Below, piece after piece: positions 50,090 through 58,289 of a stretch of DNA of 64,000 nt (within the stretch, counting starts at the first letter, position 1; each line of letters begins with the position of its first letter). A program made the position numbers and the translations under genes. Source of the stretch: Lentzea sp033794685 (lineage in GTDB: Bacteria > Actinomycetota > Actinomycetes > Mycobacteriales > Pseudonocardiaceae); NCBI GenBank assembly GCA_033794685.1, contig JARAYZ010000006.1; one strand, given 5' to 3'. The notes beneath the pieces were generated by a model. That model was not told where the DNA came from. It saw only the letters and a program-made list of their open reading frames with translations, and did no database searches.

Positions 50090-50893
50090 ATGGCGCTTGT
50101 CCCGCTCAACGGCATCGAGCTGAACGTCCAGACCGAGGGTTCCGGCGATCTCGTCGTGCTCGTCATGGGCACCGCCAGTCCCGGCAGGGTCTGGCGCACG
50201 TACCAGGTGCCCGCGCTGGTCAAGGCCGGTTATCGCGTCGCGTACTTCGACAACCGCGGCATCAGGCCGTCGTCGGAGTGCGCCGGTGGTTTCACGCTCG
50301 ACGACATGGTCGCCGACACCGCCGCGCTCATCGAGCACCTGGGTGGCCCGGCGCACGTGATCGGCACGTCGCTGGGCGCCCGCATCACCCAGGAACTGGC
50401 TCTGGCGCACCCGTCGCTGGTGCGGTCGGCGGTGATGATGGCGACCGCGGGGCGGCCGGAACCGGTGCAGCAGGCGTGGTCGCAGGCGCTGTGCGACCTG
50501 CACGACAAGGGCGTCGAGATCCCGCTGCCGTTCTACGCGGCGGCGTCGGTGGTGCGGAACCTGTCGCAGACGACGCTGGCCGACCCGGTCGTGGCCCGGG
50601 ACTGGCTGCAGATGTACGAGTTCGCCGGCTCCGGTTTCAGCGCGGGCGAACGCGTCCAGCTCGGTCTCGCCGAGTACGACTCACGCCTGGAGGCCTACCG
50701 CGCCATCGCCGTGCGGTCGCTGGTGATCGGGTTCGCCGACGACGTCGTGCTGCCGCCGCGGTTGTCGCGCGAGGTGGCGGACGTGATCCCCGGCGCCCGG
50801 TACGCGGAGGTCTCGGGCACCGGGCACATCGGGTACCTGGAGCGGCCGGACGAGGTCAACCGGCTGCTGGTCGAGTTCCTGGGCGGAGCGTGA
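50090..50893 (+). CDS. Alpha/beta hydrolase
   Basis: 267-aa alpha/beta hydrolase. Oxyanion region VMGTASPGRVW, nucleophile elbow VIGTSLGARIT (Ser), acid Asp in GFADDVVLPP, catalytic His in GTGHIGYLERPDEV. The N-terminal PLNGIELNVQTEGSGDL is typical of esterase/haloperoxidase-like members. ATG 50090, 10 bp after the cupin gene, so probably the same transcript. Substrate unknown. Confidence 0.88.
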   Translation: MALVPLNGIELNVQTEGSGDLVVLVMGTASPGRVWRTYQVPALVKAGYRVAYFDNRGIRPSSECAGGFTLDDMVADTAALIEHLGGPAHVIGTSLGARITQELALAHPSLVRSAVMMATAGRPEPVQQAWSQALCDLHDKGVEIPLPFYAAASVVRNLSQTTLADPVVARDWLQMYEFAGSGFSAGERVQLGLAEYDSRLEAYRAIAVRSLVIGFADDVVLPPRLSREVADVIPGARYAEVSGTGHIGYLERPDEVNRLLVEFLGGA

Positions 50894-50896
50894 CCC

Positions 50897-51577
50897 TCAT
50901 CGGTGCGCGGCCTGTCCGGTGGGTCGCAGCAGGATCTCGTTCACGTCCACAGTGGATGGCTGGGACACGGCGTAGAGCACGGCCCGGCCGACGTCCTCCG
51001 GTGCCAGCTTCGGGTCGTCCACTCGCGACGGCGGGATGGCGTCGGTGTCGACGAGGCCCGGCTGCACCACGGTGACCCGGACGCCGGTGCCCACGGCTTC
51101 GGCGCGGATCGCCTGTGCGAGGCCGGTGATCGCCCACTTCGTCGCCGAGTACAGGTTGCCGGGGCGGACGCCTCGGCCGGCGGCGGAGCCGGTCAGCACG
51201 AGGTGGCCTCCCGCGCGCATCAGCGCGGGCATGGCGGCGCGGGCCGTGAAGGCCGGGCCGCACACGTTCGTGACGACCATGTCCGTCCATTCGGACGGGT
51301 CCGCACCCGACGAAGAGACGAACGACGTGTCCACCGAAACGCCCGCGTTGGCGAAGACGACGTCGATTCGGCCCCAGCGCGATTCCACACGGGACATGAG
51401 ATCCTGCACGGAATTCCAGGAAGAAACATCGCATCGGGCGTCCCAGCCGCGATCCCCGACAGATTCTTCGGCCGAACGTGAGGCCCTGACCACGCGATAG
51501 CCCGCCTGGGCCGCCAGGGAGGCTGTCGCCGCCCCGATTCCGCGGGAAGCGCCGGTCACGACGAAGACGTTTTCCAT
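50897..51577 (-). CDS. Short-chain dehydrogenase/reductase
   Basis: 226-aa classical SDR. Cofactor loop VTGASRGIGAA, DVSS acidic motif region, NAG in VFANAGVS, catalytic Ser in LTGSAAGRG, and YSATK (Tyr and Lys). The Arg after the glycine loop and RASRS suggest NADPH. ATG 51577. Convergent with the alpha/beta hydrolase (3-bp gap) and divergent from the serine hydrolase. Substrate unknown. Confidence 0.92.
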   Translation of the reverse strand: MENVFVVTGASRGIGAATASLAAQAGYRVVRASRSAEESVGDRGWDARCDVSSWNSVQDLMSRVESRWGRIDVVFANAGVSVDTSFVSSSGADPSEWTDMVVTNVCGPAFTARAAMPALMRAGGHLVLTGSAAGRGVRPGNLYSATKWAITGLAQAIRAEAVGTGVRVTVVQPGLVDTDAIPPSRVDDPKLAPEDVGRAVLYAVSQPSTVDVNEILLRPTGQAAHR

Positions 51578-51630
51578 GATCCGGAACCCTAGTCAGGGAA
51601 CTGTCAGTGCCGCCTGTTTTGATGTCGCCC

Positions 51631-52665
51631 ATGACTTTGAACCGCAGGTCCGTGTTCGGGCTGGGGACCGTCGCCGCCGCGACGGCCGTGCTCGGCTCCA
51701 ACGGTGCAGCACAAGCGCAGGAAGACGCGGAGGTGGAGATCGAACGCTCGCCGGCGACGGCCGACCGGTCGCGCAAGCGCGTGGCCCAGGTCTACAAGCG
51801 GCAGGCTCGCAAGGCGCGCGGCAGCTGGTCGTCGCTGATCACGGTCGCCGACCTCGACGGCACGACGAAGTCCGCCGTGGACGAGAACGCCGACAAGGTC
51901 GTCGAGGCCTACAGCGTCAACAAGATCGCGGTCGCCGTCGCCGTGCTGGACAAGGTGGACCGCGGGCTGATCAAGCTCGACCAGACGGTCACGGTGTCGG
52001 CCGCGATCGTCATCCAGGACACCGACGGCATCTTCGCGCTTGACGGCGCGTACCCGAGCGAGGTCACCGTCGGCCACGCGTTGGCGAACCTGCTGACCGT
52101 TTCGGACAACACCGCGGTCCGCCTGTGCGGCCTGGTCGTGCCGGCGCTGGAGCTCAACGAGATCCTGCGGTCCAAGGGTTTCGTGCACACCCAGGTCGTC
52201 CCGGTCGCGAACCCGAACCGGTTCTTCCTCGGCACCACGACGGCGCGCGAGACGCACACGTTGCTGCAGAAGCTGGTCGATGGTCAGCTGCTCTCGGCCG
52301 CGTCCACCGCGTACCTGCTGAACATCCTGCGCGCCACCGCTAGCTTCACCGACGGCGTGCGGCTCAACCTCACGACGAACGAGCGGCTGCGCGTGGCCAC
52401 GAAGGCCGGCTGGTTCGAGGACGGCCGCAACGAGGCCGGGATCATGTTCAGCGCGGACAACCGGGCGATCCTGATCTACTCGTTGTTCGCGTCGGGCGAG
52501 TTCTCCGGTGACAAGGCCGTGAACGACGAGGACTTCAGCACCACGCACCCGGCCGTCGCGGCCCGCGCGGAGCTCGGACGGTCGATGTTCGACGCCGTCA
52601 TCAAGATCACGACCACGAAGCCGAAACACCGCGCAAAGGTTTACAGGTTCGTCAACGGCGGCTGA
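51631..52665 (+). CDS. Tat-exported serine hydrolase, class A beta-lactamase-like
   Basis: 344-aa protein. The N-terminus MTLNRRSVFGLGTVAAATAV is a Tat signal (RRSVFGL) with cleavage after AAQA. The body has the serine beta-lactamase/PBP fold: SxxK as YSVNKIAVAV, SDN as TVSDNTAVRLCG, and a K[TS]G-like KAG in VATKAGWFED. There is no clear Glu166-type omega loop, so DD-peptidase or esterase activity is as likely as beta-lactam hydrolysis. ATG 51631 chosen for the signal peptide (51622 possible). A terminator-like hairpin follows. Confidence 0.85.
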   Translation: MTLNRRSVFGLGTVAAATAVLGSNGAAQAQEDAEVEIERSPATADRSRKRVAQVYKRQARKARGSWSSLITVADLDGTTKSAVDENADKVVEAYSVNKIAVAVAVLDKVDRGLIKLDQTVTVSAAIVIQDTDGIFALDGAYPSEVTVGHALANLLTVSDNTAVRLCGLVVPALELNEILRSKGFVHTQVVPVANPNRFFLGTTTARETHTLLQKLVDGQLLSAASTAYLLNILRATASFTDGVRLNLTTNERLRVATKAGWFEDGRNEAGIMFSADNRAILIYSLFASGEFSGDKAVNDEDFSTTHPAVAARAELGRSMFDAVIKITTTKPKHRAKVYRFVNGG

Positions 52666-52737
52666 TTCTGGAGAATTTCTCCCGAATCTGCTCCAAACAG
52701 CGCTGGTTCTCAGCTATACACGTACCAACGCCGGGGT

Positions 52738-52762
52738 CGGTCGTCGCCGCCGTCGACGACCG
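52738..52762. terminator. Terminator hairpin between convergent genes
   Basis: 9-bp perfect stem CGGTCGTCG (52738-52746) with 52754-52762, 7-nt loop, extended by a mismatched GGGG/CCCC. Located 73 bp after the serine hydrolase stop and 21 bp before the isomerase stop, so it can serve both strands. Confidence 0.65.
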
Positions 52763-52782
52763 GCTTCCCCGCGTCGGTGTGG

Positions 52783-53589
52783 TTACAGCGCCGGTTCCAC
52801 AACGTCGTGGTACCTGCGTGCCACCTCTTCGATCACCTCGTCGAAGTCCGCCGCCCAGATGGCCGCGTTGAAGATCTCCACCTCGACGTCCTTCGTGTAT
52901 CCGGTCGCCGCGACCTGCCTGGTCAGGCGGGGCAGGTCGATGTCGCCGTCACCCGGATACCCGCGTCCGAGCAGGACGTCCGCGGGCACGGGCGTGAGCC
53001 AGTCGCACACCTGGTACGACGCGATGAGCCGTCCGGCGCGGGCGATCTGCTCGTCCACGGCGGGGTCCCACCACACGTGCAGCGCGTCCACGACGACACC
53101 GACCGACTCGTGCCGTTCGGCGATGTCGAGAGCCTGGGACAACGTCGACAGCACGCCGCGATCCGCGCAGAACACCGGGTGCATCGGCTCCAGCGCCAGG
53201 ACCACGCCCGCCTGCGCCGCGTACACGGAGAGTTCCGCGATGGCGTCGGCGACGCGCTGACGTGCGCCGACGAGGTCCTTGTCACCCGCCACTCCCCCGA
53301 CGACCATGACGAGCGTGTCGGTGCGCAACGCCGCCGCCTCGTCGATCGCGCGGCGGTTGTCGTCCAGGGCGCTCCGGTTGTCCACGGCGGTGAGGAACCC
53401 GCCACGGCACAACGACGACACCCTCAGCCCGGCGTCCGCGACGAGCTTCGCCGTGCGGTCGAGGCCGTGGTCGGCGACGGGGTCGCGCCACAGCCCGATG
53501 GACTCGATGCCGTGCCGCGCACAGCCCTCGACGGCTTCGGCGACCGTGGCGCGTTTGATCGTGGCCTGGTTCAGCGAGAGGCGAGCCAT
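52783..53589 (-). CDS. TIM-barrel sugar isomerase/epimerase-like protein
   Basis: 268-aa AP endonuclease family 2 TIM-barrel protein (xylose isomerase-like). N-terminal LSLNQATIKRATVAEAVEG, metal-ligand Glu in VVLALEPMHPVF, ligand Asp/His in GVVVDALHVWWDP, and C-terminal Glu in VEVEIFNAAIW, giving the usual Glu-Asp-His-Glu set. ATG 53589, overlapping the DUF993 gene by 19 bp. It is the last gene of the LacI-controlled operon; likely interconverts a keto- or inositol-type intermediate. Confidence 0.88.
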   Translation of the reverse strand: MARLSLNQATIKRATVAEAVEGCARHGIESIGLWRDPVADHGLDRTAKLVADAGLRVSSLCRGGFLTAVDNRSALDDNRRAIDEAAALRTDTLVMVVGGVAGDKDLVGARQRVADAIAELSVYAAQAGVVLALEPMHPVFCADRGVLSTLSQALDIAERHESVGVVVDALHVWWDPAVDEQIARAGRLIASYQVCDWLTPVPADVLLGRGYPGDGDIDLPRLTRQVAATGYTKDVEVEIFNAAIWAADFDEVIEEVARRYHDVVEPAL

Positions 53590-54590
53590 TCGCTCCACCG
53601 CCGTTCCACGAACTCCGGTTCGATCACGCCGGCGATCTCGGCGAGACGTTTCGCCTCGGCCAGGTGCTCGACGCTGCGCGCGGACTCCAGACCGCCGAGC
53701 AGCTGGAACCGTTCCTGGTGCCCGGCGAGCCACGCCAGGAACACGACGCCCGTCTTGTAGTAGTAGGTCGGCGCGCTGAACAGATGGCGGGACAACGGAA
53801 CCGTCGGCGCCATGATGCGGTGGAACTCCTCGGTGTCGCCCTCGTCCAGCTTCGCCAGTGCCTTCGCGGCCACCGGCGCGATCGGGTCGAAGATGCCGAG
53901 CAGCGCGTGGCTGTACCCCTCGGCGTCGCCCGCGATCAGCTCCGGGTAGTTGAAGTCGTCGCCGGTGTAGCAGCGGACGCCCTCCGGCAACGCGCGCCGC
54001 AGCCCGATCTCGTGGCCGGCGTCGAGCAGCGAGACCTTCACACCGTCGACCTTGTCCGGCCGCGAGTGGATGATCTCCAGGAAGTTCCGGGTGGCCAGGG
54101 AGATGTCGGGTGAGCCCCAGTAGCCCTCGAGCTTCGGGTCGAACGCGGTGCCGAGCCAGTGCAGGACCACGGGTTCGCTGACGCGGTCGAGCAGTGTGCC
54201 GTAGACCTTCTCGTAGTCCTCCGGGCCCCGTGCGGCCGCCGCGAGCTGGCGTGAGCACATGAGCACCGGCTGGGCGCCGGCCTCCTGGACGACGTCGAGC
54301 TGTTCCAGGTAGGCGTTCAGCACGGCGTCGAGGCCGGGTTCGCCGTCGAGGTGGTCGGTCGCGACGCCCGCGCAGATCCTGCCCGTCTTCTCGGCGGCGC
54401 TGCGGCGGATGAGCTCGGCGGCCGTCGGCCAGTCGAGGCCCATGCCTCGTTGTGCGGTGTCCATGGCCTCGGCGACACCCAGGCCGTGCGACCAGAGGTG
54501 GTGCCGGAACGCCAGAGTGGCGTCCCAGTCCACGGTCCGCTCGTCCTTCGCCACCACGTGTGCCGCGGCGAACACGATGCGGCTAGACAT
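53571..54590 (-). CDS. DUF993 family protein (DapA-like aldolase fold)
   Basis: 339-aa DUF993 protein, related to dihydrodipicolinate synthase-type aldolases. Family stretches: HHLWSHGLGVAEAMDTAQRG, GVATDHL, VLMCSRQLAAAARGPEDYEK, VVLHWLGTAFDPKLEGYWGS, DGVKVSLLD with the likely Schiff-base Lys, and CYTGDDFNYPELI. ATG 54590 overlaps the dehydrogenase stop by 8 bp. DUF993 genes usually accompany sugar isomerases and Gfo/Idh/MocA enzymes, as here; the step has not been assigned to my knowledge, but retro-aldol cleavage of a keto-sugar acid is a sensible hypothesis. Confidence 0.88.
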   Translation of the reverse strand: MSSRIVFAAAHVVAKDERTVDWDATLAFRHHLWSHGLGVAEAMDTAQRGMGLDWPTAAELIRRSAAEKTGRICAGVATDHLDGEPGLDAVLNAYLEQLDVVQEAGAQPVLMCSRQLAAAARGPEDYEKVYGTLLDRVSEPVVLHWLGTAFDPKLEGYWGSPDISLATRNFLEIIHSRPDKVDGVKVSLLDAGHEIGLRRALPEGVRCYTGDDFNYPELIAGDAEGYSHALLGIFDPIAPVAAKALAKLDEGDTEEFHRIMAPTVPLSRHLFSAPTYYYKTGVVFLAWLAGHQERFQLLGGLESARSVEHLAEAKRLAEIAGVIEPEFVERRWSEWLASR

Positions 54591-55725
54591 CGGCGATCTC
54601 CACCCGGCGTCCCTCCGAAGAGGACCGCAGACCGGCCGCCGCCAGCGCGACACCCCGTGCGCCCGCGCGGAAGTCGTGCGGGAACGGCGCGCCTTCGTAG
54701 ACGTGGCGCAGGAACTCCGCCCACTGCACCTTGAAGCCGTTGTCGAAGTCCTCGTTGTCCGGCACCTGCTGCCACTGGTCGCGGAACGGGTGCGTGACCG
54801 GCAGGTCCGGGTTCCACACCGGTTTCGGCGTGACGGCGCGGGGCTGCACGAAGCACTCGCGCAGTCCCGCGACCGCACTCCCCTCGGTGCCGTCCACTTG
54901 GAACTCGACGAGCTCGTCGCGGCGCACCCGCACGCACCAGGACGAGTTGATCTGGGCGATGACGCCGTTCTCGATCTCGAAGATCCCGTACGCGGCGTCG
55001 TCCGCGGTCGCCTCGTAGGCGTTGTCCTGCTCGTCCCACCGGGTTGGAATGTGCGTCACGGCCTTCGCGGTGACGGCCTCGACGCGGCCGAACAGGTCGT
55101 GCAGCAGGTAACTCCAGTGGCAGAACATGTCCGAGACGATGCCGCCGCCGTCCTGCGCCCGGTAGTTCCAGCTCGGGCGCTGCGCGGGCTGCCAGTCGCC
55201 CTCGAAGACCCAGTAGCCGAACTCGCCGCGCACGCTGAGGATCCGGCCGAAGAAGCCGCCGTCGATCAGCCGCTTGAGCTTGCGGATGCCCGGCAGGTAC
55301 AGCTTGTCCGCCACCACGCCGTGCCGCAGGCCCCGCTCGTCGGCCAGGCGCGCGAGTCCCAGCGCCTGCTCGACCGTGTCGGACACCGGCTTCTCGGTGT
55401 AGACGTGCTTGCCCGCCTCGAGCGCCTTCGTGATCGACTCGACGTGCCTCGACGTGACCTGCGAGTCGAAGTAGATCTCGACCGACGGGTCGGCGAGCGC
55501 TCCGTCGAGGTCCGTCGTCCAGCGCGCGAGGTCGTGGCGCTCGGCGATCTCCTTGAGCTTGTCGGCGTTGCGGCCCACGAGGACCGGTTCCACCTTCAGC
55601 ACGGTCCCGTCCCGCAACCGCACGCCCTCGTCGCGCAACGGCAGCAGGGACCGGACCAGGTGCTGGCGATATCCCATCCGCCCGGTGACGCCGTTGACCG
55701 CCACGCCAATGGTCCGAACCGCCAT
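54583..55725 (-). CDS. Gfo/Idh/MocA-family NAD(P)-dependent oxidoreductase
   Basis: 380-aa dehydrogenase. Rossmann start IGVAVNGVTGRMGYRQHLVR, sugar dehydrogenase motif EAGKHVYTEKPVSDT with the catalytic-type EKP, and a C-terminal beta-sheet domain including NYRAQDGGGIVSDMFCHWSY. The GVTGRMG loop is a variant of the usual GxGxxG. ATG 55725 has GGGAGG 5-6 nt upstream; earlier ATGs lie in the operator. First gene of the operon; oxidises a sugar or polyol. Confidence 0.9.
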   Translation of the reverse strand: MAVRTIGVAVNGVTGRMGYRQHLVRSLLPLRDEGVRLRDGTVLKVEPVLVGRNADKLKEIAERHDLARWTTDLDGALADPSVEIYFDSQVTSRHVESITKALEAGKHVYTEKPVSDTVEQALGLARLADERGLRHGVVADKLYLPGIRKLKRLIDGGFFGRILSVRGEFGYWVFEGDWQPAQRPSWNYRAQDGGGIVSDMFCHWSYLLHDLFGRVEAVTAKAVTHIPTRWDEQDNAYEATADDAAYGIFEIENGVIAQINSSWCVRVRRDELVEFQVDGTEGSAVAGLRECFVQPRAVTPKPVWNPDLPVTHPFRDQWQQVPDNEDFDNGFKVQWAEFLRHVYEGAPFPHDFRAGARGVALAAAGLRSSSEGRRVEIADV

Positions 55726-55747
55726 CGCACCTCCCTGGTAGCAGCGC

Positions 55748-55763
55748 TGGAAAGCGCTTTCCA
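55748..55763. promoter_or_regulatory. LacI-family operator
   Basis: Perfect 16-bp palindrome TGGAAAGCGCTTTCCA with the central CG-type step typical of LacI/CcpA-family sites. It covers the predicted start site of the minus-strand operon, 22 bp from the dehydrogenase ATG, so binding by the adjacent LacI protein would block initiation. Confidence 0.85.
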
Positions 55764-55766
55764 ACC

Positions 55767-55796
55767 ACGCTAATCGGGGCGCTTCACGGACGTCAA
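55767..55796 (-). promoter_or_regulatory. Promoter of the DUF993 operon
   Basis: Minus strand -35 TTGACG (55796-55791), 18-nt spacer, -10 TAGCGT (55772-55767). Predicted start about 55760, inside the LacI operator. Confidence 0.65.
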
Positions 55797-55847
55797 GCTC
55801 CTCGCGAGTTAGTCTCAGCGCTCACATGTGTGTTGACGGAGGTGGTC

Positions 55848-56864
55848 GTGTCCGCCCGACAGGTGACGCTCGCCGAGGTGGCGAAGCAGGCGGGTGTGTC
55901 GTTGGCGACCGCTTCTCGCGTGCTCAACGGCAGCACGCGGCAGGTGAGCGAAGAGCTGAGCGAGCGCGTGCTGCGCACCGCGGAGGAGCTCGGTTACGTG
56001 CCGAACGCCTCGGCGCAGGCGCTGGCCCGCAACTCGAGCTCGCTGGTCGGGCTGGTGGTCCACGACATCACCGACCCGTACTTCTCCTGCATCGCGGCGG
56101 GGGTCACGCGGGTGGCCGAGGCCGCCGGGCTCTCCGTCGTCCTGGGGACGACCGGGCGTCGTCCTGAGCGTGAGGCGGAGCTGCTTTCTACTCTACGTGC
56201 GCATCGGGCGCGTGCGGTGGTGCTGGCGGGTTCCCGCACCACGGACCGTGCGGCGCAGTCCAGGCTGGCGACGGAGATCGACGCGTTCACCGAGCAGGGC
56301 GGCCGGGTGGCGTGCGTGTCGCAGGCGAAGCTCGGCACCGACACGGTCGTGCCCGGCAACAGGGCGGGTGGGCGCGCTCTCGCCCGTGCGCTCACGGAAC
56401 TCGGGCACAAGAAGTTCGCCGTATTGGGTGGTCCTTCCGAACTGGTGGTGGCTCGCGACCGGCTGGCGGGGTTCAAGGCGGGCCTGACGGACGCCGGCAT
56501 CGCACCGCCGGTGGTGGTCAACGGCGCGTTCACCCGGGACGGCGGGTACGAGGCCGCGATGGAGCTGCTGGCGTCGAAGTCGCGCACCACCTGCGTGTTC
56601 GCCGTCACCGACGTCATGGCGATGGGCGCGATGGCGGCGCTGCGCGAACGTGGCGTGCGGATCCCGGAGGACATGTCGATCGCCGGGTTCGACGACATCC
56701 CGACGCTGCGCGACACGGTGCCCGCTTTGTCCACCGTGCGGCTTCCGCTGGAGGAGATGGGCGAGATCGCCGCAGGTCTCGTGCTGGACGGCGGTGGTGA
56801 CGAGGCCCGCACCGTCCGGGTGGCGGGTGAGGTGGTGCTCCGGGCCTCGACTGCCCACAATTAG
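55848..56864 (+). CDS. LacI-family transcriptional repressor
   Basis: 338-aa LacI/GalR repressor. HTH and hinge: VTLAEVAKQAGVSLATASRV, LNGS, then ALARNSSSLVGLVVHDI with the hinge helix; periplasmic-binding-protein-like core (DPYFSCIAAGVTRVAEAAG, HKKFAVLGGP, AGFDDIPTLRD). GTG 55848 is preceded by GGAGG at 55838-55842. It is divergent from the sugar catabolic operon and is the obvious ligand of the 16-bp palindrome between them. The inducer should be the operon substrate or an intermediate. Confidence 0.93.
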   Translation: MSARQVTLAEVAKQAGVSLATASRVLNGSTRQVSEELSERVLRTAEELGYVPNASAQALARNSSSLVGLVVHDITDPYFSCIAAGVTRVAEAAGLSVVLGTTGRRPEREAELLSTLRAHRARAVVLAGSRTTDRAAQSRLATEIDAFTEQGGRVACVSQAKLGTDTVVPGNRAGGRALARALTELGHKKFAVLGGPSELVVARDRLAGFKAGLTDAGIAPPVVVNGAFTRDGGYEAAMELLASKSRTTCVFAVTDVMAMGAMAALRERGVRIPEDMSIAGFDDIPTLRDTVPALSTVRLPLEEMGEIAAGLVLDGGGDEARTVRVAGEVVLRASTAHN

Positions 56865-56913
56865 ACTCGTCTGGCTATTCACGTACTTAGTCACGAGGAG
56901 TTGAGCCGTCCCC

Positions 56914-56982
56914 ATGGGGTCTGGCCCTGATTGGCATACCAGTCCGGTCGACCGTTCGCGCTGTTCGGGAGCGCGTAGGTGA
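56914..56982 (+). CDS. Possible 22-codon upstream ORF before the CNNM genes
   Basis: ATG 56914 opens a 22-codon frame (begins MGSGPDWHTSPV, rich in Arg and with one Cys at the end) whose TGA overlaps the GTG of the membrane protein gene in a GTGA. A GAGGAG lies 14 nt upstream, too far for a standard site. It may be a leader peptide coupling translation to the next gene, or chance. Confidence 0.3.
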   Translation: MGSGPDWHTSPVDRSRCSGARR

Positions 56983-58289
56983 CCGGAATACTTCTGAGCG
57001 TGCTCGGTCTGCTCGCCGTCGTGGCGCTGACCGCGGGCACCTTCATCGCGGTGGCGGCGGAGTTCTCGCTGACCGCGCTGGAACGGAGCACCGTCGAACG
57101 TCACGTCGCCGAGGTCGGTGACGCGAAGGCGAAGACCATCGACCGTGCGCATCGCACTCTCTCGTTCCAGCTCTCCGGCGCCCAGCTCGCCATCACGCTG
57201 ACCACGCTGATCACCGGTTACATCGCGGAGCCCGCGATCGCGAACCTGATCGAGCCCGGGCTGACCGCCGTCGGCGTGTCCGACCCGGTGGCCGACTGGT
57301 TGTCGCTGGCCCTGGCGCTGGCGATCGCCACGGCGTTGTCGATGGTGTTCGGCGAGCTGGTGCCCAAGAACCTGGCGATCGCGAAGCCCCTGGAGACCGC
57401 GCGCGGCGTGGTCGGCATCCAGGCGGGGTTCTCCACGGTTTTCCGCTGGTTGATCCACTGGATGAACAACTCGGCGAACTGGCTGGTCCGGCGCTTCGGC
57501 GTCGAGCCGGTCGAGGAGCTGGCGTCCGCGCGATCGCCGGAGGAACTGGGCGCGCTGGTCCGCACGTCGGCCGAGCACGGCACGCTGGACCGGGGCACCG
57601 CGGTGCTGCTGGGCCGCTCGCTGCGCTTCGGTGATCGGACGGCGGGAGAGCTGATGACGCCGCGTGTGCGCGTGGAGGCTCTCCGGGCCGACGCGACGGT
57701 GGCGGACCTCGTGCTGAAGGCGCGGGAGACCGGGTTCTCGCGGTTCCCCGTGCACAACGGCTCGTTGGACGAGGTGAGCGGGATCGTGCACGTGAAGCAG
57801 GCGTTCGGCGTGCCTTCCGCTCTGCGCGTGTCCACTCCCCTGTCGGCGTTGACGCGGCCCGTGTACTCGGTGCCGGAGACGCTGGAGGGGGACGCGCTGC
57901 TGGACCGGCTGCGCGCGTCCGGGCTGCAGACCGCGCTCGTCGTCGACGAGTACGGCGGCACGGCCGGGATGGTGACGCTGGAGGACGTGGTCGAGGAGAT
58001 CGTCGGCGACGTCCGCGACGAGCACGACCGCGGTGAGGCGGCGCCCGTGCGGTCGCTGGGGTCGGACAGCTGGATCGTGTCCGGGCTGCTGCGCGACGAC
58101 GAGGTGGCCGACGCGACCGGGTTCCAGATGCCCGAGGGTGACTACGAGACGCTGGCCGGCCTGGTGCTGGCGCGGCTCGGGCGGATCCCGGACGTCGGCG
58201 ACGAGATCCGCGTCGACGGGTGGAGGGTGACCGTCATGAGGATGGACAAGCACCGCGTGGCCGAGCTCCGGGTGGTGTCGTCCTCGTGA
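56979..58289 (+). CDS. CNNM/CorC-type hemolysin-family membrane protein 1
   Basis: 436-aa protein: N-terminal DUF21/CNNM transmembrane domain (four helices, about 1-170, with AAEFSLTALERSTVER and GELVPKNLAIAKPLE), two CBS domains (about 215-330; GFSRFPVHNGSLDEVSGIVH, LQTALVVDEYGGTAGMVTLED) and a C-terminal CorC_HlyC domain. Family members are implicated in magnesium or cobalt efflux and resistance. GTG 56979. Followed by a paralog with a GTGA overlap, so the two may form a heteromer. Confidence 0.92.
   Translation: MTGILLSVLGLLAVVALTAGTFIAVAAEFSLTALERSTVERHVAEVGDAKAKTIDRAHRTLSFQLSGAQLAITLTTLITGYIAEPAIANLIEPGLTAVGVSDPVADWLSLALALAIATALSMVFGELVPKNLAIAKPLETARGVVGIQAGFSTVFRWLIHWMNNSANWLVRRFGVEPVEELASARSPEELGALVRTSAEHGTLDRGTAVLLGRSLRFGDRTAGELMTPRVRVEALRADATVADLVLKARETGFSRFPVHNGSLDEVSGIVHVKQAFGVPSALRVSTPLSALTRPVYSVPETLEGDALLDRLRASGLQTALVVDEYGGTAGMVTLEDVVEEIVGDVRDEHDRGEAAPVRSLGSDSWIVSGLLRDDEVADATGFQMPEGDYETLAGLVLARLGRIPDVGDEIRVDGWRVTVMRMDKHRVAELRVVSSS

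Noticed and set aside
56865..56978. Possible magnesium riboswitch upstream of the CNNM genes.
   Set aside because: The 114-bp gap shows no M-box-like conserved helices; only a short ORF was found.
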